Shown: positions 7,694 through 14,657, counted from the first letter of the stretch. The stretch is DNA of 24,075 nucleotides from Actinomycetota bacterium (GCA_009704705.1 WLDR01000004.1:1-24075); one strand, 5' to 3'. Numbers and translations: made by a program. Notes: generated by a model not told the origin, from the letters alone.

Positions 7694-8377
7694 GTGACAA
7701 ACTCGCCCACACCCGAGTCGCTCGGTCGCCACACTGATTACGGTCACGATGGGCTGATCGAGAGCGACATCACCGGCCATCCACTCGACCATTTCGCCCA
7801 GTGGATTCGCGAAGCAGAGGCAGCCGAAATTTTCGAGCCGAACGCCATGGTGTTGAGCACGATTGATCCGGATGGCCGACCGTCAAGCCGAACGGTGTTG
7901 CTCAAGGGGCTCGAAACCGGTTCCACGCCCGAGCATCCGTTTGGCGCCCTCGAGTTCGTCACGAACTACGAGTCGCGCAAGGGTCGGGCGTTGCTGAAGA
8001 ACCCCCAGGCCAGTGTGCTTTTTCCGTGGTACGCCATGAAGCGTCAGATAATCATCACGGGCGTTGTCGAACCCACCGAACCCGTCTTGTCGGATTCGTA
8101 CTTTGATCGACGACCCCACGGGGCTCGGCTTGCGGCCATTGCGAGCGATCAGTCGCAGCCGGTCGACACTCGCGATGAGCTCGACGTGCGCATGGCTCGA
8201 CTGGAGGCCGACTTTCCCGACGGCACGCACATCCCTCGACCAGAAAAGTGGGGCGGCTTTCGCTTGATTCCCGCCACGATTGAGTTCTGGCAGGGCCGCT
8301 CCATGCGCTTCCACGACCGACTCTTCTTTACCCGTCAGCCCGACGGCACGTGGACAAGAGAGAGACTCCAGCCATGA
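7694..8377 (+). CDS. pdxH: Pyridoxamine/pyridoxine 5'-phosphate oxidase
   Basis: FMN-dependent enzyme that oxidises pyridoxamine or pyridoxine 5'-phosphate to pyridoxal 5'-phosphate (PLP), the last step of PLP salvage. The 227-residue length fits the family. Visible features are the FMN-binding segment RPSSRTVLLKGL near residues 56-67, the NYESRKGRAL and PWYAMKRQIIITG blocks, the SYFDRRPHGARLAAIASDQSQP substrate/FMN region, and the conserved C-terminal WGGFRLIPATIEFWQG and RLHD-like RFHDRLFF, ending in RERLQP. The frame is open further upstream (to 7556), but that would overlap the preceding gene, so GTG 7694, five bases after the previous stop, is the likely start. Its stop overlaps the next ATG (8374-8377), coupling PLP supply to a PLP enzyme. 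Confidence 0.94.
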   Translation: MTNSPTPESLGRHTDYGHDGLIESDITGHPLDHFAQWIREAEAAEIFEPNAMVLSTIDPDGRPSSRTVLLKGLETGSTPEHPFGALEFVTNYESRKGRALLKNPQASVLFPWYAMKRQIIITGVVEPTEPVLSDSYFDRRPHGARLAAIASDQSQPVDTRDELDVRMARLEADFPDGTHIPRPEKWGGFRLIPATIEFWQGRSMRFHDRLFFTRQPDGTWTRERLQP

Positions 8378-9537
8378 CCACCTCACCCACGAGCCCGTTC
8401 GAGACGCTCACCCTCGAGCAGTTGCGCACGCGCACGAGTGCCAAGTGGCGTTTCTTCGAGCCTGACGTGTTGCCCCTGTGGGTGGCCGAGATGGATGTTC
8501 CCCTCGCCGAGTGCGTCATCGACGCCGTTGAGCGTGCCATGCGAAATGGCGACACGGGCTACCCGGCCAACAACCCCTATGGCGAAGCGCATGCCGACTT
8601 TGCGGCCGAACGGTTTGGGTGGAACCTCGACCCGACCTTCAGCTACGCCATCACCGATGTGATGTCGGGTGTAGACGATCTCATCACCACGCTCAGCGAA
8701 CCGGGAGCGCCCGTCGTCACGACACCTCCGGTCTACGGCCCGTTCGATCAGCACGTCAAGCGCCTGGGCCGCCCGCAGGTGTTCGCTCAGCTCAACGACG
8801 CCGGTCGCGTCGACATGGCATCCCTCGAAGAGGCGTTCACCCAGGTGAAGGCTGGTGGCAAAGGCGGCGTCTTTCTGCTCTCGAACCCGCACAACCCGAC
8901 CGGCGTTTCGCACACGCGCGACGAACTGCAGTCGATGGTCGACCTCGCCAACACATTCGGCGTGCACATCGTGAGTGACGAGATTCACGCGTCGCTTCAG
9001 ATGCCCGGACACACGTTCACGCCGATTCTCACGCTGGAGGGTGCGGAGAACGCATTCGCGTTGACGAGCGCATCCAAAGCGTTCAATCTCGCGGGCATCA
9101 AGGCCGCCCTCATCATCGCCGGCTCAAACCAAAAGCGGTTGCTCACACGCATGAAGGCAAACAACGTTGCCTGGACCAGTCACTTGGGCGTCATCGCTCA
9201 CACGGCCGCCTATCGTCACGGCGGTGAGTGGCTGGATGCCGTGCTCGCCGGTCTCGACTCGAACCGACAGTTCTTTGCCGAGCAGGTCGCGACACTCATG
9301 CCGAAAGCCAAGTTCCTCGTGCCCGAGGCCACGTACCTCGGTTGGCTCGATCTTCGTGGCTACGGGGTTCCCAACGACCCGGCTCCGCTGTTGCGAGAAA
9401 AGGGTCGCGTGGCTTTCAGCCCCGCGGAGTTCTTCGGCCTCGGGTCTGACGGCCACGTGCGCGTCAACCTTGCGACGAATCACGCGATACTGCGCGAGGC
9501 GGCGGAGCGAACCGCCGCCGTCGTCACCGCCCTCTAG
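8374..9537 (+). CDS. patB: MalY/PatB family PLP enzyme (cystathionine beta-lyase-like aminotransferase)
   Basis: Fold-type I PLP enzyme of 387 residues resembling PatB/MalY C-S beta-lyases, which cleave cystathionine or cysteine conjugates to a thiol, pyruvate and ammonia. Visible features are the N-terminal KW..-LPLWVAEMDVP block (residues 24-43), NPHNPTG (171-177) with Asn174 near the cofactor, SDEIHAS with Asp202 contacting the PLP pyridine nitrogen, the Schiff-base lysine Lys235 in LTSASKAFNLAGIK, and a C-terminal HVRVNLA carrying the carboxylate-binding Arg. ATG 8374 overlaps the pdxH stop and has AGAGAG upstream; the in-frame GTG at 8350 is less likely. Could instead act as an aminotransferase. 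Confidence 0.9.
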   Translation: MTTSPTSPFETLTLEQLRTRTSAKWRFFEPDVLPLWVAEMDVPLAECVIDAVERAMRNGDTGYPANNPYGEAHADFAAERFGWNLDPTFSYAITDVMSGVDDLITTLSEPGAPVVTTPPVYGPFDQHVKRLGRPQVFAQLNDAGRVDMASLEEAFTQVKAGGKGGVFLLSNPHNPTGVSHTRDELQSMVDLANTFGVHIVSDEIHASLQMPGHTFTPILTLEGAENAFALTSASKAFNLAGIKAALIIAGSNQKRLLTRMKANNVAWTSHLGVIAHTAAYRHGGEWLDAVLAGLDSNRQFFAEQVATLMPKAKFLVPEATYLGWLDLRGYGVPNDPAPLLREKGRVAFSPAEFFGLGSDGHVRVNLATNHAILREAAERTAAVVTAL

Positions 9538-9546
9538 CTTCGGCTA
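9535..9546. other. UUCG-loop mini-hairpin joining two convergent stop codons
   Basis: TAGC-TTCG-GCTA: the first TAG is the patB stop (9535-9537) and the complement of the final CTA is the stop of the minus-strand DUF4349 gene (9544-9546). The stem is only 4 bp but closes the extra-stable C(UUCG)G tetraloop, and it reads the same way on both strands (CGAA loop on the other). There is no T-run, so a terminator role is uncertain. Confidence 0.4.
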
Positions 9547-10494
9547 CTTCTTCGACGCTGACGTAGCCCGCTTTGCGGCGGTCTTCGAGGTCGACTTCGC
9601 GGCCGGGGCTGTGCCGCGCGATCGCCGCACCAGCGCAACCACAATGGCGAACACAACGGCGCCGATGACGGCGAGGAGCAGAATCCACGGAAGGGCAAAT
9701 CCGAGCCCGACGATGAGCGCAGCTCCGGCGACGGCAAGTGAATTCCAACCGGCCACGAGTCCGTCCCAGAAGGACTGGTTCGTCGGCGTGCTGCCGACGG
9801 CCCCCGAAATCGTCACACCGATGGTCGACATGCCCACCTGGTCGTTGAGATACGTCTGTTGCGCAACCAAGCTGTCGAGTTCTGCCTGGCGTTGTGCGAT
9901 GGCCGCCTCGACCGTGATGAGGTCGCTCACATTGGTGGCTTGACTCTGGAGTGCGAGCAGGTCATCGAGCGAGGACTGCAAGCTGGCGATACGAGTGTTG
10001 AGGTCAGTTACCTGAAGGGTCACGTCGCTTTGTGACCGCGACAACGAGTCGACGGTTCCGAGGGTGCCCAGCGCCGTCAGTACGACGTCAATGGAGTCGG
10101 CAGGAACGCGAACGGTGAGATAGGCGATTTCGGGAGAGTACTCGTTAGCCGGGCTCCACGAGGAGTCCTGAACAAATCCGCCAGCTTGGGCGACCAACTC
10201 GCCGGCCTTCAGGGCTGCGTCTTGTGGCGCCGATGAGGTCAGCGACAGGTACGCGGTCTCAATCGTCGATCGTTCCACGGTCGGTGAACCACTGACGCTC
10301 GAATCGAGTCCAATGCCGCTCCCCATGCCGATTGCCGCGTCACTGACGGCTCCGTCGGGAGCCATCATCGACATCGAGTCTTTTTCGAGTGATGACATCG
10401 AGTCGGTTGAGGTGCAACCAGAGAGTCCGAGGGTCACGCCAAGTGCCAATGCGATGGATGCGGCGCCAAACGCCGGAGCAAATCTCTTGTTCAT
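9544..10494 (-). CDS. DUF4349-type membrane-anchored lipoprotein
   Basis: 316-residue secreted/membrane protein of unknown function. I choose ATG 10494 over the upstream TTG/ATG because it gives a clean lipoprotein signal: MNKR, hydrophobic stretch, then lipobox LSGC with Cys27. Next come a Ser/Met-rich linker, a DUF4349-like domain (about 65-170: ETAYLSLTSSAPQDAA, then AYLTVRVPADSIDVVLTALG), a coiled-coil segment (about 155-205, DLNTRIASLQSSLDDLLALQ), a C-terminal membrane-spanning region (about 240-290), and a Lys/Ala/Ser-rich cytosolic tail. Having both a lipobox and a C-terminal TM would anchor it at both ends. A TAGCGT -10 ends seven bases before the ATG. The stop lies six bases from the convergent patB stop. 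Confidence 0.82.
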   Translation of the reverse strand: MNKRFAPAFGAASIALALGVTLGLSGCTSTDSMSSLEKDSMSMMAPDGAVSDAAIGMGSGIGLDSSVSGSPTVERSTIETAYLSLTSSAPQDAALKAGELVAQAGGFVQDSSWSPANEYSPEIAYLTVRVPADSIDVVLTALGTLGTVDSLSRSQSDVTLQVTDLNTRIASLQSSLDDLLALQSQATNVSDLITVEAAIAQRQAELDSLVAQQTYLNDQVGMSTIGVTISGAVGSTPTNQSFWDGLVAGWNSLAVAGAALIVGLGFALPWILLLAVIGAVVFAIVVALVRRSRGTAPAAKSTSKTAAKRATSASKK

Positions 10495-10501
10495 GCCACT
10501 C

Positions 10502-10507
10502 ACGCTA
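10502..10507 (-). promoter_or_regulatory. -10 element TAGCGT before the DUF4349 lipoprotein gene
   Basis: The minus strand reads TAGCGT followed by seven bases and the ATG at 10494, a leaderless-type arrangement. Only a weak purine stretch (GAGTGG) could serve as SD. No convincing -35 is visible, so this is a tentative call. Confidence 0.35.
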
Positions 10508-10575
10508 CGCCACCACACATCCAAGAAACCCTGAGAATGCGGTAACAACTCGGTGACGACAGGTGTACGAACGAC

Positions 10576-11781
10576 TCAGCTGACGACGTCGACGGAGTCG
10601 GTGTCGGGGATCGGACTCACGTTGCCATGTTTGAGGTCGGGCATCCAGCGATACCCGACATAGGAGGCAATGGCGCCAGCCACGGCGAACAGCCCGGCGA
10701 CCAGAAGAGCGGACTGTGACCCGAAGTTATCGATGCATATTCCGGCAATCGCCGAACCACCGGCGACACCGATGAGTTGACCCGTACCCATCCAGCCGAA
10801 TGCTTCGGCGGTGTCACTGAACTTGACCGTTGCCGAGACAGCAGTGAAGAGCGCGGCCAATGCCGGCGCAACGCCGAGGCCAGCAAAAAAGAGAACACCG
10901 CAGAGCCACCAAAAGTCGAGCGAAAGAGGAACCACGATCATTCCGATCGCGACGATGGTCATGCGTAGCGCAAGGGACAACCGGCCGAGTGGTCGATGTC
11001 CGATGACGAGCCCCCCGATCAACGACGACACTGAGAAAACCGCCAGCACGATGCCGGCGTTCGGCGAACCGTCGCCGTAAATCGACACGATTCCCGCTTC
11101 GACGGCGCCGAATGCGGCGACGAGGAGCAAGCCAACGAATGTCGTCATCAGCACGGTGCTGTTCTTGAGCACGTAGCCGATTCGGCGTCGGCTCCGAGGT
11201 ATGGCTACCCGGCCGACAATCGGCGACGTGACAAACCAGAGCCCACCAACGAAGAAGAAAGCGACGGACGCGAGAATGGCGACCACCGGACTCACTTGGA
11301 TTGCGAGCACAGCGGCCAGCACCGGCCCACCTATCCAAATGAGCTCTTGTGCCGCGGCATCGAGCGAGAACAATGCCGTGAGTTTGGAGGCGGGCACCAT
11401 TTTTGGGTAGATCGTGCGCACGGCCGGCTGAATCGGTGGTGTCGAGAGCCCCTCGATAACCATCAGGGGCAGGAGCAACCACACCGGAGGCACGGCAAAG
11501 GCAATGTAGGCGTTCGTCGCGCACACCACGATGACCGAGATTGTGACAACGGGGCGAATTCCAAATCGTCCGAGCAAGCGACTGGTGAAGGGACCGGCAA
11601 CGGCTTGCCCAATACTTGCCGCACCGATCGCGAGCCCCGCGATTGTGTACGAGCCGTAGTTCTGCTCGACGAAGACGAGATACGCGATGGCCAGCATCCC
11701 GAACGGAAAACGAGCCACGAGTTGTGAGGCGACCACTCGTGCAGTACCAGGCTCACGGAGGAGGTCGAAATAAGTCTTCAC
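10576..11781 (-). CDS. Major facilitator superfamily transporter (12 TM)
   Basis: 401-residue integral membrane transporter with about 12 TM helices in two halves, separated by a basic loop (residues ~215-222, IPRSRRRIGYVLKN). The first cytosolic loop (TSRLLGRFGIRP) is a degenerate MFS motif A. It resembles actinobacterial MFS drug-exporter-like proteins, but no substrate is evident. The C-terminal tail is short, polar and acidic (DTDSVDVVS). Start is a GTG at 11781 with no clear SD; a TAGACT (complement of 11791-11796) ends nine bases upstream and may be its -10. It is transcribed away from nrdA and leaves 81 bases before the DUF4349 gene start, so the two minus-strand genes need not be one operon. 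Confidence 0.85.
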   Translation of the reverse strand: MKTYFDLLREPGTARVVASQLVARFPFGMLAIAYLVFVEQNYGSYTIAGLAIGAASIGQAVAGPFTSRLLGRFGIRPVVTISVIVVCATNAYIAFAVPPVWLLLPLMVIEGLSTPPIQPAVRTIYPKMVPASKLTALFSLDAAAQELIWIGGPVLAAVLAIQVSPVVAILASVAFFFVGGLWFVTSPIVGRVAIPRSRRRIGYVLKNSTVLMTTFVGLLLVAAFGAVEAGIVSIYGDGSPNAGIVLAVFSVSSLIGGLVIGHRPLGRLSLALRMTIVAIGMIVVPLSLDFWWLCGVLFFAGLGVAPALAALFTAVSATVKFSDTAEAFGWMGTGQLIGVAGGSAIAGICIDNFGSQSALLVAGLFAVAGAIASYVGYRWMPDLKHGNVSPIPDTDSVDVVS

Positions 11782-11925
11782 AGTTTGTTCAGTCTAGGTG
11801 GGAAGCGTCAGCGGCTCGGTGTCGGCGGGTTGGCGTTGACTAGTGCCACATCCGATGTTTGGAGCCGCTTCGGCCGGTGAATTGGTGGCGAACAGGGTGT
11901 GAATATGTGTACAAACCTGCTCAAC

Positions 11926-11934
11926 TTATCCACA
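11926..11934 (+). promoter_or_regulatory. DnaA-box-like 9-mer upstream of nrdA
   Basis: TTATCCACA is an exact match to the classical DnaA box TTATNCACA. Its last bases overlap the perfect palindrome CACAATTGTG (11931-11940). It lies about 100 bp before the nrdA start and upstream of both NrdR-type boxes. DnaA binding upstream of nrdAB is known in Escherichia coli; a role here is inference, and a 9-mer match can occur by chance. Confidence 0.45.
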
Positions 11935-11953
11935 ATTGTGCACGACACGCCCA

Positions 11954-11963
11954 CAATATGTAG
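11954..11963 (+). promoter_or_regulatory. NrdR box 1 (distal) of the nrdA promoter
   Basis: CAATATGTAG matches the NrdR-box core CWATATATWG at nine of ten positions, flanked by CCA and GGA. Its centre lies 32 bp (three helical turns) from the centre of box 2, the usual spacing of paired NrdR boxes. It ends three bases before the -35 hexamer. NrdR is the ATP/dATP-sensing zinc-finger repressor of ribonucleotide reductase genes. Confidence 0.7.
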
Positions 11964-11966
11964 GGA

Positions 11967-11996
11967 TTCACATTCGGTTTATCCCCCTTATATAGT
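11967..11996 (+). promoter_or_regulatory. nrdA promoter (-35 TTCACA, -10 TATAGT)
   Basis: TTCACA at 11967-11972 (one mismatch from TTGACA), an 18-bp spacer and TATAGT at 11991-11996 make the best sigma-70/SigA-type promoter in the window. Transcription would start near 12003, giving a leader of about 28 nt before the GTG at 12031. NrdR box 2 covers the -10 and box 1 sits just upstream of the -35, so NrdR binding would block polymerase. I infer that it drives nrdA, the 28-codon ORF and nrdB together. Confidence 0.65.
11986..11995 (+). promoter_or_regulatory. NrdR box 2 (proximal), overlapping the -10
   Basis: CCTTATATAG matches the NrdR core CWATATATWG at eight of ten positions, with TGG following and CCC preceding. 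It overlaps the -10 TATAGT. The 32-bp spacing to box 1 is the strongest support, because single weak matches are common but a phased pair in front of nrdA is not. Confidence 0.65.
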
Positions 11997-12030
11997 GGTC
12001 AGACGCCAGTGCCGAAGAAAGAAGAAAATC

Positions 12031-14544
12031 GTGACCATCACCGTTGTTAAGCGCAATGGAACGCGCGTCCCCTACGACGCCAACCAGATCAACCTTGCCA
12101 TCGAAGCGGCCTGCACGGGCCTCGGTGATGCGGCAGCGTGGGTGACTCAGATCGCGACTGAGCTTGAAATCACGCTGTTTGACGGAATCACGACGCAACA
12201 GCTTGATGAAGCCGTCATCCAGGTTGCGCTTCAGAACGTTAAGGACGACCCCGACTTCGACGTCGTGGCAGCTCGTCTTCTGCTCAAGACCATCTACAAG
12301 AGTGTGCTCGGTGACTACGACACGGAGGCAGAGCTTCTGGCGCTGCACCGCGACAACTTTGGCCCGAATGTTCTTCGTGGAGTGGCGGAAGGCCTGCTCG
12401 ACCCTCGCCTCGGCGAACTTTTTGATCTGGATGCGCTCGCCGCCGAGCTCATTCCCGCCAACGATGGCCTGCTCAAGTACATCGGTGTTGTCACGCTCAA
12501 CAACCGCTACGGCATCAAGGGCCGAAACGGCGACCCGCTCGAGGTTCCACAGTACTTCTGGATGCGCATCTCGATGGGCCTCTCGCTCAACGAGGCCAAC
12601 CCCACCGAGCACGCAATCGGCTTCTACAAGAAGATGAGCTCGCTCGAGTACCTCGCCGCGGGTTCGACGCTCGTTAATGCTGGAACGATTTCGCCCCAGC
12701 TCGCTAACTGTTTCGTTCTCGAAATGCAGGACGACATGGAGCACATTGCGAAGACCACGCGCGACGTCATGTGGCTTACCAAGGGAACCGGTGGCATCGG
12801 CCTCTCGGTCACCAAGCTTCGCGCGCAGGGTTCGCCCATTCGTTCGAACAACACCACGTCGACCGGGCCGATCCCGTTCATGCACACCATCGACTCGATC
12901 CTTCGTGCGGTGAGCCGCGGCGGCAAGAAGTTTGGCGCCCTGTGCTTCTACATGGAGAACTGGCACATGGACTTCCCGGAGTTCCTCGACCTTCGTCAGA
13001 ACTCGGGTGACCCCTACCGCCGTACCCGCACGGCCAACACCGCCGTGTGGATCAGCGATGAGTTCATGAAGCGCGTGCAGAACGACGACGACTGGTACCT
13101 CTTCGACCCACTCGAGGTCACCGACCTCAACGAGCTGTACGGCAAGGCATTCAGCGAGCGTTACAACCACTACGTGGCTGAGGCTGAGGCTGGCCGCATG
13201 AACCTCTTCAAGAAGATCGGTGCACGTGAGCAGTTCAAGTCGATCCTCATCTCGCTCCAGACCACCAGCCACCCGTGGCTGACCTGGAAAGACACAATCA
13301 ACCTTCGTGCGCTCAACAACAACACCGGCACGATTCACTCGTCCAACCTCTGCACCGAGATCACTCTCCCGCAGGATGAAGACAACGTGTCGGTTTGTAA
13401 CCTCGCGTCGATCAACCTGTCGCGTCACATCACCGACGACGGCAAGGTGGACTTCGCCAAGCTGCACGAGAGTGCAAAGAGCGCGATTCGTCAGCTCGAC
13501 AACCTCATCGACATCACCCGTTCGTCGGTCGCCGAAGCAGACTTCTCCAACTCGCAGAACCGCGCCGTTGGACTCGGTCTCATGGGCTACACCGACATCG
13601 TCGAGCGTCTTGGCTTCAGCTACGAGTCGCCTGAGGCGTTCGATCTCATTGACGAAATCACCGAGCACATCTCGTACGCCGCTATCGAGGCGAGTGTTGA
13701 GCTCGCGAAGGAGCGTGGCGCGTACACGAACTTCGAAGGTTCGCGTTGGTCGCAGGGACTCGTTCCGTTCGACAGCATCGACCTCGCTCAAGCCGACCGC
13801 GGAGTCCCCATCACGGTCAACCGCCGCACAACGCTCGACTGGGATGCTCTGCGGGCCAAGGTCAAGGGCGGAATGCGCAACGCGACGCTCATGGCAATCG
13901 CGCCCACCGCATCCATCGGACTGGTCGCCGGAACCACGCCGGGTCTCGACCCTCAGTTCTCGCAGATCTTTAGCCGTTCCACCAGCTCGGGCAAGTTCCT
14001 CGAGGTCAACCGCAATCTCGTGACAGACCTGCAGAAGCTCGGTCTGTGGGAGTCGGTTCGCGAGGACATCCTGCGTAGCCAGGGCGACATCCAGTCGATT
14101 CCGTCGATTCCCGACCACATCAAAGAGGTGTACAAGACGAGCTTCCAGCTTTCGCCGTATGCGTTCCTCGAGGTGGCTGCTCGGGCTCAGAAGTGGATTG
14201 ACCAGGCGATTAGCCGCAACATGTACCTCGAGACGCGTGACATCGGCGACATGATGGAGATCTACTCGGAAGCCTGGAACTTGGGCGTCAAGACCACCTA
14301 CTACCTGCACATGAAGCCACGTCACACGGCTGAGCAGTCGACGGTCAAGGTCAACAAGTCCGAGGACATCAACGCGGGCGCCACTGCCTCGTCGGCAGCT
14401 CCGAAGAAGGGCTTCGGTTTCGCGGCTCCATCCGGCGCACCGGCCGAACCGCAGACCGTGACGGCAGGCGCTTCGGCGGAACCCGCTGTTGCAGCTCCCG
14501 CTCGCAAGGGCTTCGGCTTTGGCGCAGCAACCACAACCGACTAA
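12031..14544 (+). CDS. nrdA: Class I ribonucleotide reductase large (alpha) subunit lacking the C-terminal CxxC
   Basis: Reduces ribonucleotides to deoxyribonucleotides with NrdB. The 837-residue protein has an N-terminal ATP-cone (about 1-95, starting TITVVKRNGTRVPYD) for dATP/ATP activity control, then the ten-stranded barrel. Visible catalytic residues are Cys227 (LANCFVL), the finger loop N439-L-C441-T-E443, redox partner Cys456 (VSVCNLAS) and radical-transfer Tyr757-Tyr758 (TTYYLH). The only cysteines are at 28, 227, 305, 441 and 456: the C-terminal redox pair present in other class I enzymes is missing. The tail (772-837) is instead Ala/Pro-rich with KGFGF at 793-797 and 826-830. Start is GTG 12031 after an AG-rich stretch; the frame is open to 11899, but that would run through the promoter and boxes. 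A 28-codon CxxC ORF follows. Confidence 0.96.
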   Translation: MTITVVKRNGTRVPYDANQINLAIEAACTGLGDAAAWVTQIATELEITLFDGITTQQLDEAVIQVALQNVKDDPDFDVVAARLLLKTIYKSVLGDYDTEAELLALHRDNFGPNVLRGVAEGLLDPRLGELFDLDALAAELIPANDGLLKYIGVVTLNNRYGIKGRNGDPLEVPQYFWMRISMGLSLNEANPTEHAIGFYKKMSSLEYLAAGSTLVNAGTISPQLANCFVLEMQDDMEHIAKTTRDVMWLTKGTGGIGLSVTKLRAQGSPIRSNNTTSTGPIPFMHTIDSILRAVSRGGKKFGALCFYMENWHMDFPEFLDLRQNSGDPYRRTRTANTAVWISDEFMKRVQNDDDWYLFDPLEVTDLNELYGKAFSERYNHYVAEAEAGRMNLFKKIGAREQFKSILISLQTTSHPWLTWKDTINLRALNNNTGTIHSSNLCTEITLPQDEDNVSVCNLASINLSRHITDDGKVDFAKLHESAKSAIRQLDNLIDITRSSVAEADFSNSQNRAVGLGLMGYTDIVERLGFSYESPEAFDLIDEITEHISYAAIEASVELAKERGAYTNFEGSRWSQGLVPFDSIDLAQADRGVPITVNRRTTLDWDALRAKVKGGMRNATLMAIAPTASIGLVAGTTPGLDPQFSQIFSRSTSSGKFLEVNRNLVTDLQKLGLWESVREDILRSQGDIQSIPSIPDHIKEVYKTSFQLSPYAFLEVAARAQKWIDQAISRNMYLETRDIGDMMEIYSEAWNLGVKTTYYLHMKPRHTAEQSTVKVNKSEDINAGATASSAAPKKGFGFAAPSGAPAEPQTVTAGASAEPAVAAPARKGFGFGAATTTD

Positions 14545-14570
14545 TTCATAACTTATCTAGGAACAAAAGC

Positions 14571-14657
14571 ATGAACGAGAACGTTTCAATTGCTGGCGAG
14601 CAGTACATCGTCCCCATCGACCCGATGGATGACCTGTACTGCGACTCCTGCCAGTAA
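14571..14657 (+). CDS. 28-residue CxxC micropeptide, probable detached redox arm of NrdA
   Basis: Small ORF between nrdA and nrdB: ATG 14571, 28 codons, TAA 14655-14657. It begins MNENVSIAGEQY, continues IVPIDPMDDLY and ends C24-D-S-C27-Q28. A CxxC within the last few residues, preceded by an acidic segment, is the form of the swinging arm that re-reduces the active-site disulfide in class I NrdA, and the NrdA here has lost it. AGGA lies eight bases before the ATG, so separate translation is plausible. The reading frame differs from nrdA, with 26 AT-rich bases between. I infer that it acts as a trans-acting thiol shuttle between thioredoxin/glutaredoxin and NrdA. Alternatives are a frameshifted nrdA end or a programmed frameshift. 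It is too short to be NrdH (about 75 residues). Confidence 0.78.
   Translation: MNENVSIAGEQYIVPIDPMDDLYCDSCQ

Larger units (their letters stand above)
11782..12030. other. Longest intergenic region (divergent MFS / nrdA control region)
   Basis: About 250 bp between two divergent genes. The right half (11926-11996) holds the DnaA-box-like site, a perfect 10-bp palindrome CACAATTGTG (11931-11940), the two NrdR boxes and the nrdA promoter, and is clearly more AT-rich than its surroundings. The left half (about 11797-11900) shows nothing I can assign beyond the probable MFS -10 (TAGACT on the minus strand, 11791-11796). I found no riboswitch, tRNA or small-RNA gene here. Confidence 0.6.

Noticed and set aside
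11901..11910. Possible third NrdR box (GAATATGTGT)
   Set aside because: Only six of ten core matches and 53 bp from box 1, not a usual spacing.
11899..12030. Upstream extension of nrdA from GTG 11899
   Set aside because: The extra 44 residues would be encoded by the promoter and NrdR boxes and do not resemble an ATP-cone start; GTG 12031 gives the normal N-terminus.
11968..14325. 785-codon open frame on the minus strand across nrdA
   Set aside because: It lies antisense to the unmistakable nrdA, has no recognisable domain and begins inside the nrdA promoter; in high-GC genes the antisense frame is often open.
14520..14657. Reading the CxxC segment as part of NrdA by a sequencing error or programmed frameshift
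   Set aside because: Not excluded, but less likely: there is no obvious slippery heptamer, the spacer is AT-rich and looks intergenic, AGGA is well placed before ATG 14571, and the NrdA end (KGFGF repeat) looks like a finished tail. Kept as an alternative in the finding.
14571..14657. NrdH-type glutaredoxin
   Set aside because: Only 28 residues and CxxC at the very end; NrdH has about 75 residues with CxxC near the N-terminus.
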